From JAAGZL01 sp050291365 (GTDB taxonomy: Bacteria > Pseudomonadota > Gammaproteobacteria > Chromatiales > Chromatiaceae), in contig JBNKJS010000007.1 in assembly GCA_050291365.1 (NCBI GenBank), positions 66,992 to 130,991 of the forward strand: 64,000 nt of DNA. Reading direction: 5' to 3'. The position numbers were made by a program, and so were the translations under genes. Position 1 is the stretch's first letter. Every line of letters starts with the position of its first letter. Positions 1 to 8,550 of this stretch are shown piece after piece. The notes under the pieces are model-generated. The model had not been told where the DNA came from and ran no database searches. It saw only the letters and a list, made by a program, of their open reading frames with translations.

Positions 1-2708
1 TTGTTAACATTCTGCCCCTGCTATTCCATATTAACCATCCGGTTCTTCCCGGATTTATCGGCAGCGACACCCCTTGCGCCATACCCGATTACTCTCCCTC
101 TCAAACTGTACTGAGAATAGCACGCAAACTGGGGCGCAGCTTTTCATACAGGAAGAGGGCGCGTCGTAACTACAATATCCACGGCCTATACCTGATGGGC
201 AGTATAGGCAGTATCGCTCACACCACTGGTAGCGACTTCGATGTCTGGCTCTGCCACGATAAGAAACTGAAACCCCCGCAACTGCAAGCGTTGCGTGAAA
301 AAGCCCACCGCCTGGAAAAGTGGGCCGCTGAGCTGAAACTTGAGGTCCACATCTTTCTCATAAACGTTGATGCCTTCCGTCGCGGCGACCGTGAGGCCAT
401 CTCCCGCGAGAGTAGCGGCTCCACCCAAAAGCAGCTACTGCTTGAAGAGTTTTACCGCACCGGAATATTGCTGGCAGGACGCCACCCCCTGTGGTGGCTG
501 GTGCCCCCCGACCAGGAAGATAATTACACCCAATATGCTGCCATGCTGTTACATCAGCGCTTTATTGATCCCCTGGACTGCCTGGATTTTGGCGGACTGG
601 AGTTTACCCCGGCGGACGAATTCTTCAGCGCGGCCCGCTGGCAACTCTACAAAGGCATCGACTCACCCTACAAAAGTGTACTTAAACTACTTCTGATAGA
701 AGCTTACTCCCGCGACTATCCAAACATACGCTGGCTATGCCAGGAGGCCAAGGCAGCGATATATGCCGGCACCCTGGATCTGGACACCCTGGACCCCTAC
801 ATATTGATGTACAACCGGGTGGAGCAATATCTTCTGAACAGGGAGGAGAGTGAGCGTCTTGAATTGGCGCGCCGCTGTTTCTATTTCAAGGCCGAACAGG
901 CCCTTAGCACTAAGGTTCGCGGCCGCAAAAGAGCCTGGCAGAGTGAGCTGATGCAATCGGTAGTGGACTTTTGGGGGTGGAAGAAAAAAAAGTTGGCCGA
1001 GCTAGATTCACGCCATAGCTGGAAGATTGACCAGGTTATGCGTGAGAGAAATATCTTGGTACGGGAGCTGACCAACAGCTACCACATGCTTACAGAATTT
1101 TCCCGCACCTATGCCGCATCAGGTCAAATCGATCCGGAGGAGATTAGCCTCCTGGGACGAAAACTCTACACCGCACTAGAGAGACAACCCGGCAAGGTGG
1201 ACAGCATCAACCCCAACATATCAAGGAACCTGGTTGAGGAGCAGCTCTCTCTGCACTACATAAAAACAGATAATGAGATTGTCTATTGGCTGCTTTTTTG
1301 CGGCGAGGTGGATGATGATGCTACCGACATGTCTGTCCCCATCAAAAAAACATCCAGTTTGATTGAGATGCTCTCCTGGATTCAGGTGAATAGCATAGCC
1401 GATCACAACACCAAGGTATTCCTCTATCCCAAGAACTGTCCAGTGGCCCAAACAGAGCTACGTGCCCTGTTAAACAGCCTATACAAACATCGCCATGCCC
1501 TGCACCCTGGCAATGTTCCTTTATCAGCGCTAAGCAAAGCCGCCTTCGCGAAATCATGCACCCTATTTGTAAACACAGGCTCCGATCCACTTGAGCATCT
1601 CTCCAAAGAGGGCAAGCAGCTAACCAGTGACCGATCTGATGCCCTAAGTTTTGGCTCTGCCCACACCAGCCTGATTAACCACCTACAACAGCTCATCGTA
1701 ACCAGTTGGGGCGAAACCCTGATCACCCATCATGACCAAACCTCCGGACTTGCAGAGAGCATATGCCGCTATCTGTCATTGACTCTGCACAATAATCCTG
1801 ACCAACCTGCCCCTGAGGTTGCAGCGTTTGGCCACTCATCCATTCGAGCTGCCGCGATAGCCAAGCGAGTGGAGACCCTGTTCAATGACATATGCGCCAG
1901 TTTTGGCCCATATGGGAAAGGCCTGGACAGCCGCTATCTATTCCAGGCGGATGATGACTACTACCTCATCCAGAAAGAGCGCGATGGGTTTTCCTCTTTC
2001 AGCGTCGACTCCTATGATGAGCTGATGCAGACCCTGGGGCAGCCCCAAACCCGCTTCTGTCCTCTGGTAATCGACGGCCAGGCGCTGCAGGACACGCCTC
2101 TGCCACTAATCATGCAGGAAAACATGGAGGGATTGATCCAGATCTACTATCACTCCTTCAAACACCAGATATCCCTCTATATAGTGGATGAACAGGGTGC
2201 GCTTTTTCATCAGGAGATTCCCGGCGGCGATGAAAAACATCTGATGCTGCAGCAAAAGCGCTTCTTCAGCGATCTATTGATCACTCGTAGCATGCAAACC
2301 GATGATACCGGGCTATCCGGCGTTCTGGACGCCCCCCTGTTTTTTAGCCTTAGCAAAGACAGAAAGGGCAACTGGCTGGCCGAGGCGCGCACCCCGCCAC
2401 GTGACCAGTTTTATCAAGAGTACACCGAACTCAGGTTAATCACAGAGGGAATAGATCTTAGCCAGTCTCCACACCTGCTGGTGTGTGATGATCAGGAGTT
2501 CACCTCGCTAGAGTATGGCGAGGGGCTATTTCATGCCGTTGGGAAATATATAATGGCCATGCGCAGCAGCAACAAAAAATATCCAATCTATATCACCGGC
2601 ATAGAGTTCACCCGAACCGCAACCGAGCAACGCTGGTCAACCGTAGAGCTGCTGCAGTTTAAGAAAAAGCTTGAAAGCCGGCTCAATGTTGAGCTGAAAA
2701 ATAACTGA
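1..2708 (+). CDS. cyaA: Class I adenylate cyclase, 5' end outside the window
   Basis: Makes cAMP from ATP in the cytoplasm and so feeds CRP-type regulation. The open frame runs in from the left edge (first full codon at base 3) with no stop. About 901 residues are visible, so the true start lies before the window. The first ATG at 195 is internal: the upstream residues LPLLFHINHPVLPGF match the conserved N-terminal region of enterobacterial CyaA. The nucleotidyltransferase core follows as MGSIGS then SDFDVWLCH, carrying the acidic metal ligands, and STQKQLLLEEFYRTG is also typical. The protein appears longer than E. coli CyaA. It is followed 91 bp later by lptM-dapF, as in the enterobacterial cya-dap region, but cyaY is absent. 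Identification rests on recalled family sequence and synteny. Confidence 0.95.
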   Translation, partial: VNILPLLFHINHPVLPGFIGSDTPCAIPDYSPSQTVLRIARKLGRSFSYRKRARRNYNIHGLYLMGSIGSIAHTTGSDFDVWLCHDKKLKPPQLQALREKAHRLEKWAAELKLEVHIFLINVDAFRRGDREAISRESSGSTQKQLLLEEFYRTGILLAGRHPLWWLVPPDQEDNYTQYAAMLLHQRFIDPLDCLDFGGLEFTPADEFFSAARWQLYKGIDSPYKSVLKLLLIEAYSRDYPNIRWLCQEAKAAIYAGTLDLDTLDPYILMYNRVEQYLLNREESERLELARRCFYFKAEQALSTKVRGRKRAWQSELMQSVVDFWGWKKKKLAELDSRHSWKIDQVMRERNILVRELTNSYHMLTEFSRTYAASGQIDPEEISLLGRKLYTALERQPGKVDSINPNISRNLVEEQLSLHYIKTDNEIVYWLLFCGEVDDDATDMSVPIKKTSSLIEMLSWIQVNSIADHNTKVFLYPKNCPVAQTELRALLNSLYKHRHALHPGNVPLSALSKAAFAKSCTLFVNTGSDPLEHLSKEGKQLTSDRSDALSFGSAHTSLINHLQQLIVTSWGETLITHHDQTSGLAESICRYLSLTLHNNPDQPAPEVAAFGHSSIRAAAIAKRVETLFNDICASFGPYGKGLDSRYLFQADDDYYLIQKERDGFSSFSVDSYDELMQTLGQPQTRFCPLVIDGQALQDTPLPLIMQENMEGLIQIYYHSFKHQISLYIVDEQGALFHQEIPGGDEKHLMLQQKRFFSDLLITRSMQTDDTGLSGVLDAPLFFSLSKDRKGNWLAEARTPPRDQFYQEYTELRLITEGIDLSQSPHLLVCDDQEFTSLEYGEGLFHAVGKYIMAMRSSNKKYPIYITGIEFTRTATEQRWSTVELLQFKKKLESRLNVELKNN

Positions 2709-2799
2709 TGGGATAAGCACAGCAAAATAAAGGACTTAACCCTCAACCCTCATCGGTTTATACTTGGCCGATTATCAAACCCTTAACGGAGTTCACACC

Positions 2800-2925
2800 A
2801 TGTCCAAATCCATTTGGCTAATCATCTCATTGCTAGTTGCCTCCTGTCTGTTATCAGCCTGCGGACAGAAAGGTAACCTCTACTTACCTGATGACACCGA
2901 GAGAGAACAGAAGAAACAAGAGTGA
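2800..2925 (+). CDS. lptM: LptM (YifL)-like small lipoprotein
   Basis: A 41-residue lipoprotein. The signal peptide MSKSIWLIISLLVAS leads to the lipobox LSAC; after lipidation of that cysteine the mature chain begins CGQKGNLYLP, the hallmark CG.KG.LY.P of LptM/YifL. In E. coli LptM associates with the LptD/BamA machinery and promotes LptD disulfide maturation at the outer membrane. It sits directly upstream of dapF, as expected; many relatives have lysA in between, which is missing here. A possible ribosome site (aacgga) lies about 10 bases before the ATG. The short tail after residue 30 is rich in Glu and Lys. Confidence 0.9.
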   Translation: MSKSIWLIISLLVASCLLSACGQKGNLYLPDDTEREQKKQE

Positions 2926-2948
2926 GCCATCGCCTGTTAATTCCACCC

Positions 2949-3797
2949 ATGAATACTACCAAGGCACAGCGAATCGAATTCACCAAGATGCAAGGCCTGG
3001 GCAACGATTTTGTAGTAATCGACGCCACCAGCAAACCCTTGGACCTGTCTACCGAACAGTGCCAACAGATTGCCGACCGCCATTTTGGAATCGGTTGTGA
3101 CCAGATCCTGCTGGTGGAGCCAGCCCGTAATCAAAACAGCGACTTTTACTACCGCATCTACAACGCCGACGGCTCCGAGGTGGAGCAGTGCGGCAATGGC
3201 GCCCGCTGCTTCGCAATATTTGTAAGGTCAAAAGGTTTAACCGATAAAACATTAATAAACGTCGGCACCCTCTCCGGAACCATCTCGCTCCACATCGAAG
3301 ATAACGATATGGTGCGAGTGGATATGGGGGCGCCCATACTGGAGCCGGAGCAGATCCCCTTTGTCGCAGAGCAACAACAGGCCACTTACTCCATTGAGCT
3401 GAATGGGCGCGAGATGACCGTAGGTGCGGTCTCCATGGGCAATCCTCATGCGGTCATTACCGTTGATGATGTGGACCGCGCCGCGGTTGCCGAAATCGGT
3501 CCAGCCATGGAGCTACATCCACGCTTTCCACAACGGGTAAATGTCGGCTTTATGCAGGTAATAGATCGCAGCAACATCCGTCTGCGAGTCTATGAACGCG
3601 GCACCGGAGAGACCCTGGCCTGCGGCACCGGTGCCTGCGCCGCAGTGGTCAGTGGCATTGTCCAGGGTTTGCTAGACCAACAGGTGCAAGTATCACTACC
3701 TGGAGGCAAACTTATGATAAAGTGGGAAGGAAACAACCAACCAGTTTTGATGAGCGGACCTGCCGCCAGCGTTTTCGATGGGAGTATAGAGTTATGA
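2949..3797 (+). CDS. dapF: Diaminopimelate epimerase
   Basis: Converts LL- to meso-diaminopimelate for lysine and peptidoglycan synthesis. The two catalytic cysteines are visible in QCGNGARC (about C81) and ACGTGAC (about C225), acting as the general acid/base pair. The sequence KMQGLGNDF near the N-terminus is the usual family start. I chose the ATG at 2949 (282 residues). A GTG at 2922 overlaps the lptM stop and would add nine residues (MSHRLLIPP), and neither start has a clear Shine-Dalgarno, so the start is uncertain by nine codons. Its stop overlaps the ATG of the DUF484 gene (ATGA), indicating translational coupling. Confidence 0.95.
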   Translation: MNTTKAQRIEFTKMQGLGNDFVVIDATSKPLDLSTEQCQQIADRHFGIGCDQILLVEPARNQNSDFYYRIYNADGSEVEQCGNGARCFAIFVRSKGLTDKTLINVGTLSGTISLHIEDNDMVRVDMGAPILEPEQIPFVAEQQQATYSIELNGREMTVGAVSMGNPHAVITVDDVDRAAVAEIGPAMELHPRFPQRVNVGFMQVIDRSNIRLRVYERGTGETLACGTGACAAVVSGIVQGLLDQQVQVSLPGGKLMIKWEGNNQPVLMSGPAASVFDGSIEL

Positions 3798-4642
3798 GTG
3801 AAACGATGGACCAAGCGCGTCTTACGGAAAAACAGGAACAGACTATAGTCAACTTCCTCAGCGCCAACCCGGATTTCTTTGAGCGTCATCCGGAACTATC
3901 AACTCCCGTGATAAATCTTGAAGAGAGCGCGATAGAATACATCAGTTCCAACCCGGATTTCTTTGAGCGCTACCCTGAACTGCTAAAGCAAGAAGAAGCC
4001 CAGGAGGAGTGCGTAACAGAGTACCTCAAGTCTAACCCGGAATTTTTTGATCACAACCCAGGATTGCTATCTGAACTGGAGTTAACCCACGGTAACGGTG
4101 AAGCCGTCTCACTGATAGAGAGACAGGTTAAGACCCTGCGTCAGGAGTTGGATCAGTCCAAACAACGTCTGGATGAGCTGATCGCCATCGGCCACGACAA
4201 CGAAAGACTCAACAAACGTATGCATCGGTTAACCCTGACCCTAATCGACTCAGTGGACTTTGATGAGTGCCTCAACACCCTACAGGACAAGCTGCACGAA
4301 GACTTTGATGCAGATGCAGTGGAACTACATCTCTTCACTCACAATGAGGTGGATGGCCTCTCCAATGCCGACCTGGATGGCTATAGGGATTTTCTGGATT
4401 CTGAGTCTCCCACCTGCGGTGTTATAGATATGGAGCAGCTTAAGTACCTATTCGGCCCCCAGGCAGAAGACATCAAATCCACCGCCCTGATACCGATTAA
4501 GAGCGAAGGGGTCCTTGGCGTACTAGCCATTGGCAGCTCTAGCGAAAGCCGTTTCTGCTCAGACATGGGCACCGAATACCTGCAGCGCTTGGGCGAGATC
4601 ATAAGCCGAAAACTAGAGGTGGTGCTGGAACCAGGTATTTAA
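3794..4642 (+). CDS. DUF484 family protein with triplicated N-terminal repeat
   Basis: 282 residues starting at an ATG that overlaps the dapF stop. DUF484 proteins lie between dapF and xerC in many gammaproteobacteria and their role is not established; they look like GAF-domain signalling or scaffold proteins. Usually one N-terminal motif of the type YL..NPDFF..HPEL precedes a helical linker. Here it occurs three times with an exact 28-residue period (NPDFF near 25 and 53, NPEFF near 81). After that come the standard EAVSLIERQVKTLR segment, a coiled coil (about 105-145) and a GAF-like domain (about 145-282). The stop overlaps the xerC start (TAATG). Family assignment is firm, function unknown. 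Confidence 0.88.
   Translation: MSETMDQARLTEKQEQTIVNFLSANPDFFERHPELSTPVINLEESAIEYISSNPDFFERYPELLKQEEAQEECVTEYLKSNPEFFDHNPGLLSELELTHGNGEAVSLIERQVKTLRQELDQSKQRLDELIAIGHDNERLNKRMHRLTLTLIDSVDFDECLNTLQDKLHEDFDADAVELHLFTHNEVDGLSNADLDGYRDFLDSESPTCGVIDMEQLKYLFGPQAEDIKSTALIPIKSEGVLGVLAIGSSSESRFCSDMGTEYLQRLGEIISRKLEVVLEPGI
3864..4060 (+). repeat. 84-bp in-frame tandem repeat inside the DUF484 gene
   Basis: Three units begin near 3864, 3948 and 4032, each 84 bp (28 codons) apart. The first 22 bases of units one and two (3864-3885 and 3948-3969) are identical, while unit three has diverged (PEFF rather than PDFF). Identity at the DNA level between the first two copies suggests a fairly recent duplication. 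Confidence 0.85.
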
Positions 4643-5562
4643 TGGACGCAGAGAGTAAGCTAAGGGAGTGGATTGATCGCTTCCTGCATCATCTACAACA
4701 TGAACGCCGCCTCTCCCCCCACACAATAAAAAACTACGCCCGCGATCTAGAACAGATTGCAACCTGGTGCCAACAGAACGGTGTCGACGAGTGGGCACAA
4801 CTCAGCCCACACCAGGTTCGGGGTTATGTAGCCAAACGCCACCGCTTAGACATCTCAGGCAAGACCATTCAACGCGAACTCTCCACCCTGCGCAGCCTGT
4901 TTAACTATCTGCTGCGCGAGGGCATTACCGAAAACAATCCGGCCCAGGGCATCAAGGCCCCCAAGGTAAAACGTCGACTACCCGCAACCCTAGACATTGA
5001 TCAACTCTCCAACCTTTTGGAGGTAAGTGACGATGATCCACTAAGCCTGCGTGATCTCGCCATACTAGAACTGTTCTACTCCTCCGGCCTGCGCTTGGCG
5101 GAACTTATCTCTATCGACCTGAACGATCTGGATCTCAAATCAGCGCTCCTTCAGGTAACCGGTAAGGGGGATAAGACCAGACAGGTGCCGATTGGACGCA
5201 AGGCAGTAGAGGCCCTGCATCAGTGGATCAAGGTTCGAGGCGGGCTGGCAAAACTGGGCGAGCCGGCGCTGTTCGTCAGCAGTCGCGGCAAACGCATCCA
5301 CCCTAGAACCATCCAGCAACGTCTAAAACAGTGGGCGCTAAAACATGGAGCAACCCGTAATATACATCCTCATTTGCTGAGACACTCTTTCGCTAGCCAC
5401 ATGCTGGAGTCGTCCGGAGACCTGCGCGCAGTGCAGGAGCTGTTGGGACACGCTGATATCAGCACCACCCAGATCTACACCCATCTCGATTTCCAACACC
5501 TGGCCAACGTCTACGACAAGGCCCATCCCAGGGCCAGAAGAAAGAAGGGCAAAGAGGAGTAG
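4642..5562 (+). CDS. xerC: Site-specific tyrosine recombinase XerC
   Basis: With XerD it resolves chromosome dimers at dif during division. 306 residues, normal for the family. A SAM-like core-binding domain spans about 1-95 (SPHTIKNYARDL) and a catalytic domain about 110-295. The catalytic set is complete: R151 (SSGLRLAEL), K175 (GKGDK), H244 and R247 (HLLRHSF), H270 (LLGHADI) and nucleophile Y279 (QIYTHL). The ATG shares one base with the preceding stop, and position after dapF and DUF484 is the conserved order, which favours XerC over XerD. The HAD phosphatase gene that often follows is missing; the toxin-antitoxin pair is found there instead. Confidence 0.95.
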   Translation: MDAESKLREWIDRFLHHLQHERRLSPHTIKNYARDLEQIATWCQQNGVDEWAQLSPHQVRGYVAKRHRLDISGKTIQRELSTLRSLFNYLLREGITENNPAQGIKAPKVKRRLPATLDIDQLSNLLEVSDDDPLSLRDLAILELFYSSGLRLAELISIDLNDLDLKSALLQVTGKGDKTRQVPIGRKAVEALHQWIKVRGGLAKLGEPALFVSSRGKRIHPRTIQQRLKQWALKHGATRNIHPHLLRHSFASHMLESSGDLRAVQELLGHADISTTQIYTHLDFQHLANVYDKAHPRARRKKGKEE

Positions 5563-5585
5563 AACTGATCATCCGAAAAGAAACG

Positions 5586-5621
5586 TTGAATAATATACAT
5601 CTCGTGGCTATATTTATACAT
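5586..5621 (+). promoter_or_regulatory. Predicted sigma-70 promoter and operator repeats of the toxin-antitoxin operon
   Basis: TTGAAT (5586-5591) and TATATT (5609-5614) are 17 bp apart. Two copies of TATACAT (5594-5600 and 5615-5621) are spaced 21 bp start to start, about two helical turns, and bracket the -10 box. This is a plausible binding site for the autoregulatory antitoxin. Prediction by inspection only. Confidence 0.5.
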
Positions 5622-5652
5622 ATGGACCCAGCGCCAATATGAGGGATTTCCG

Positions 5653-6063
5653 ATGAATAGAGCACGATCAAACACCGAAGATGTAGACCTTGCCAGCTCC
5701 AACGCCCGTAAGGTTATGGCCAAAGCGCTGATCAACCTTTTCGACCAATGGAGTATCGATAACAATACCCGGCTCAATCTGCTTGGCCTCAGTGATAACA
5801 GCCGCTCACTGTTAAACAAGTACCGAAAAGGCGAACAGGGGGTACCAACTAGCCGTGACGCCATCGATCGGGTAGGGTGGCTACTCGCAATCCACAAAGC
5901 CCTGCGGCTGCTGTTTCCTCACAACGAGAAGCTACGCAAAGAGTGGGTTAGCCGACGTAATACCGCCTTTGATAACCAGACCCCTCTCGAGTACATGACT
6001 GAGCGAGGCATCATCGGCCTGGCCAACGTCTCCAGATATCTCGATTACCAACGGGGCAGATAG
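5653..6063 (+). CDS. Xre/MbcA/ParS-type antitoxin (DUF2384)
   Basis: 136 residues. The C-terminal part has the toxin-binding DUF2384 pattern: a helical stretch, then NTAFDNQTPLEYM, a Gly-containing turn and V.RYLDYQRGR at the end. The N-terminal half (about 15-75) is helical and fits the Xre-like DNA-binding region of this family (LGLSDNSRSLLNKYRKG). It would neutralise the RES toxin encoded 12 bp downstream and repress the shared promoter. GAGGGA about seven bases before the ATG is the ribosome site. The pair follows xerC and interrupts the expected neighbourhood, consistent with acquisition by transfer. Family confident; no activity can be read from the sequence. Confidence 0.85.
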   Translation: MNRARSNTEDVDLASSNARKVMAKALINLFDQWSIDNNTRLNLLGLSDNSRSLLNKYRKGEQGVPTSRDAIDRVGWLLAIHKALRLLFPHNEKLRKEWVSRRNTAFDNQTPLEYMTERGIIGLANVSRYLDYQRGR

Positions 6064-6075
6064 GGAACAACATCC

Positions 6076-6765
6076 ATGGATGGACTATTCGAGCACAATC
6101 GAGACGTTGATCAACAGGTGGTTCGAAACATTGTTACTCTGAGGGAATCCCAAGACCTGTTTGATGATCTGACCGACACCCCCGAAGAACAGGAAGTACT
6201 CATCGCGGCCGAAATGCGTATTAAATCTATTGCGGAGCCTGGGATTATTGCGCGGGGATTCCATTACACTACCGCTATCGAATACCCCTTCAAAACAGAA
6301 CCCTTCATGGCCTCCCGTTACGGCGATGGCACCTACCCCGTCTGGTACGGATCATTGGATCTCGATACCACAATGCATGAAACCGCCTGGCATATGAGAA
6401 ATGAACTGTTGTGCATAGAGGGTCTGGAACAGACTGTTGTACGGGAGCGCTCCATCTATCACATAGAGTGCCGCGCACTGCTGATAGACCTAAGCGCAAA
6501 AGCATCTGAATACCCCGGATTGATCGACAACGACTACGCCTTCTCCCAACAGGTGGGGCGTCGTGTTCAAGGAGAGGGACACCCGGGACTCCTTGCCCCA
6601 TCCGCAAGAAGTCCTGAGGGGATAAATACCGTTATCTTTCGTGAAAATGTCCTCAGCAATCCCCAACTCCAATGCTACTTAACTTACTTTTTTGATCCTG
6701 CACAATCACAGATGCGCATTGAACGCACACCAGGTAAAACGCTTCTGACAATTTCTTATCCATAG
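6076..6765 (+). CDS. RES-domain toxin
   Basis: 229 residues. RES toxins (MbcT, Res of Photorhabdus and Pseudomonas) deplete NAD+ in the cytoplasm. The diagnostic features are in order: R81 in MASRYGDGTYPVWYGSLD, the T..E pair in TTMHETAWH (E102), and a later serine in LLAPSARSPEGINTVIF. The gene is 12 bp downstream of the antitoxin, the usual antitoxin-then-toxin order of RES-Xre modules. It appears intact, with the full length and core residues. An ADP-ribosyltransferase-like fold is family knowledge; activity is inferred. Confidence 0.88.
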   Translation: MDGLFEHNRDVDQQVVRNIVTLRESQDLFDDLTDTPEEQEVLIAAEMRIKSIAEPGIIARGFHYTTAIEYPFKTEPFMASRYGDGTYPVWYGSLDLDTTMHETAWHMRNELLCIEGLEQTVVRERSIYHIECRALLIDLSAKASEYPGLIDNDYAFSQQVGRRVQGEGHPGLLAPSARSPEGINTVIFRENVLSNPQLQCYLTYFFDPAQSQMRIERTPGKTLLTISYP

Positions 6766-7117
6766 AATAACCATTTCCTCATGGCCCTGTTGTTTGATAG
6801 CCTCTGAAATAACAAGAACCAATGGGGTAGCCCCTTGGTTCATAAGTTGCTGCAGAACTAGGGCGGCGTGTTACACGCAGTAAGGCTGGAAGACATAAGG
6901 TCCATGCGATACCAGAATCCTTAAATTTGTTTAATGCTAGCTAAGGAGAAAAAATCGCGCTCTATCCCCTTTTATTTTTCGCCGGGATGACGAGGATATT
7001 TATAGATAAAAGTGTAAGCTATGACTCTGGATTAAATGTAACCCAGACCTTTTGCTTATCTACGGAACCAGACTCGATCGAAAATTAATCGCAATGCCAA
7101 ACTAAAGGAGCCCCCCC
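6766..7117. other. 352-bp intergenic stretch between toxin gene and SIMPL gene
   Basis: It contains the hairpin at 6817-6840, AT-rich sequence from about 6920 to 7020 and the ribosome site of the next gene (AAAGGAG near 7105). I see no open frame with a start and ribosome site, and no RNA gene that I recognise. The promoter of the SIMPL gene probably lies in the last 100 bp, but I could not define clear boxes. Confidence 0.6.
6817..6840 (+). terminator. Hairpin after the RES toxin gene
   Basis: AACCAA-t-GGGG, loop TAG, CCCC-TTGGTT: ten base pairs with one bulged T, 52 bp after the toxin stop. There is no T tract afterwards, so it may be a Rho-dependent or mRNA-stabilising structure rather than a true intrinsic terminator. 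Confidence 0.4.
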
Positions 7118-7837
7118 ATGCAACAAATCGACAAATCAAGCGCCTTCACACTGGGAGTATTTATATTTATTGGACTGGCAACGCTAGGGTGGCTTCTGGG
7201 TGACGCTGCAATCGAGTACAAACAGTTTGAACGCACCGTGACGGTGAAGGGGTTGTCTGAGCGGGAATATCCTGCGGATATCGTTCTCTGGCCCATTCAA
7301 TTTACTGCAGCTAGCAACGAGCTGGAGACCCTGTATTACTCCATTGAAGATAGCACCGCAAAGATAAAGGCGTTTCTTGGCAAGAATGGAATTAATCCTA
7401 AAGAGATCACCTTTGCCTCCCCAGCCATTACTGATAAATCTGCCCAGCAATATGGAAGCAACAACAAGCCGGAGTTTCGTTACACCGCCTCGCAAACGGT
7501 AACGGTCTATTCAAAAAACATTGACGCGGTACGAAAGGTTATGGGTTCTTTGTCGGAACTGGGTAAGCAGGGTATTGTTTTCACCGGCGGCAGTTATCAA
7601 TCCCAGACGGAGTATATCTTTACCCGGCTAAATGAGGTTAAGCCAGAGATGATCGAAGAGGCCACGAGAAAGGCCAGGGAGGTTGCGGAGAAATTCGCGT
7701 CTGACTCCGATAGCGAACTTGGCAAGATTAAACGGGCATCGCAGGGACAGTTTAGTATCAGCGCGCGCGACAACAATAATCCGCACATCAAAAAAATTCG
7801 GGTGGTTTCAACAGTTGAGTATTACCTATCGGACTAA
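7118..7837 (+). CDS. SIMPL-domain (DUF541) membrane-anchored protein
   Basis: 239 residues: a short cytoplasmic head, one membrane segment (about 10-31, FTLGVFIFIGLATLGWLLG), then a periplasmic SIMPL domain opening with FERTVTVKGLSEREYPADIVLW. The phrase V.V.G.....PAD is the typical beginning of SIMPL (BP26-like) proteins, which assemble into rings or channel-like oligomers in some species; their cellular role is unclear, with links to oxidative stress and envelope. AAAGGAG precedes the ATG. The gene stands alone between the toxin-antitoxin pair and hslV, with separate upstream and downstream intergenic regions. Family firm, function not known. Confidence 0.85.
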   Translation: MQQIDKSSAFTLGVFIFIGLATLGWLLGDAAIEYKQFERTVTVKGLSEREYPADIVLWPIQFTAASNELETLYYSIEDSTAKIKAFLGKNGINPKEITFASPAITDKSAQQYGSNNKPEFRYTASQTVTVYSKNIDAVRKVMGSLSELGKQGIVFTGGSYQSQTEYIFTRLNEVKPEMIEEATRKAREVAEKFASDSDSELGKIKRASQGQFSISARDNNNPHIKKIRVVSTVEYYLSD

Positions 7838-7924
7838 AGATTTAAAAAGGGAAAAATACCGGTGATCCAGGGCTGATTTACCTCAGCCCAGACATCTTCT
7901 CTGTCCCGATAAACTGCACAATAA

Positions 7925-7954
7925 CTTGAAATCACCCCCCTGTTTCCCCACCTA
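7925..7954 (+). promoter_or_regulatory. Sigma-32 (heat-shock) promoter of hslVU
   Basis: CTTGAAA at 7925-7931, a 14-bp spacer and CCCCACCTA at 7946-7954, against the RpoH consensus CTTGAAA-N11-16-CCCCATNT. The -35 is a perfect match. Predicted transcription would begin about 30 bp before the hslV GTG. hslVU is a known RpoH-dependent operon in E. coli. Confidence 0.75.
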
Positions 7955-7997
7955 TAATCAGGTACAATGGCCAGCTCACATAAATCAAGGACTTAGC

Positions 7998-8549
7998 GTG
8001 GAAGAGATTAGAGGCACAACCATCCTGTCGGTGCGTCGCAACGGCAAGGTGGTAATCGGCGGAGACGGGCAGGTATCCATGGGTAACACCGTGATGAAGG
8101 GCAACGCCCGCAAGGTACGCCGCCTGTATAAAGATAAGGTATTGGCAGGCTTTGCTGGGGCCACAGCCGACGCATTCACCCTGTTTGAACGCTTTGAGGC
8201 CAAGCTGGAAAAACACCACGGCCATCTGACCCGCTCTGCAGTGGAACTGGCTAAAGACTGGCGTACCGACCGCATGCTGCGCCGCCTTGAGGCGCTGCTG
8301 GTGGTGGCAGACAAAGAGACATCCCTGATCATAACCGGCACCGGTGACGTCATCGAACCGGAGGACAGCCTGATGGCCATCGGCTCTGGAGGCCCATTCG
8401 CCCAGGCCGCAGCCCAGGCCCTGCTGAACAACACTGAGATGGAGGCAAAAGAGATCGTGGAACAGGGTCTCTCCATAGCCGCCGATATCTGTGTCTACAC
8501 CAACCACAATCTGAGAATTGAAGAGCTGGATTCTGAAACTAGCGAGTAA
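7998..8549 (+). CDS. hslV: HslV, proteolytic subunit of the HslUV protease
   Basis: Peptidase chamber of the two-ring ATP-dependent protease that degrades misfolded and regulatory proteins in the cytoplasm. I place the start at GTG 7998, giving MEEIRGTTILSVRRNGKV, 183 residues. AAGGA lies seven bases upstream, and the catalytic threonine (T7 in GTTILS) needs only a short propeptide removed. An upstream in-frame ATG at 7926 would add 24 residues and fall within the predicted promoter, so it is rejected. Conserved blocks IGGDGQV, GNTVMKGNARKVR and AIGSGGP are present. hslU follows after one base. Confidence 0.96.
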   Translation: MEEIRGTTILSVRRNGKVVIGGDGQVSMGNTVMKGNARKVRRLYKDKVLAGFAGATADAFTLFERFEAKLEKHHGHLTRSAVELAKDWRTDRMLRRLEALLVVADKETSLIITGTGDVIEPEDSLMAIGSGGPFAQAAAQALLNNTEMEAKEIVEQGLSIAADICVYTNHNLRIEELDSETSE

Positions 8550-8550
8550 T

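Noticed and set aside
1..194. Separate small gene before the first ATG of cyaA
   Set aside because: The same reading frame is open from the left edge and its translation matches the CyaA N-terminal region.
7926..7958. Sigma-70 promoter TTGAAA ... TATAAT before hslV
   Set aside because: The boxes are 21 bp apart, too far for sigma-70; the sigma-32 reading of the same region fits better.
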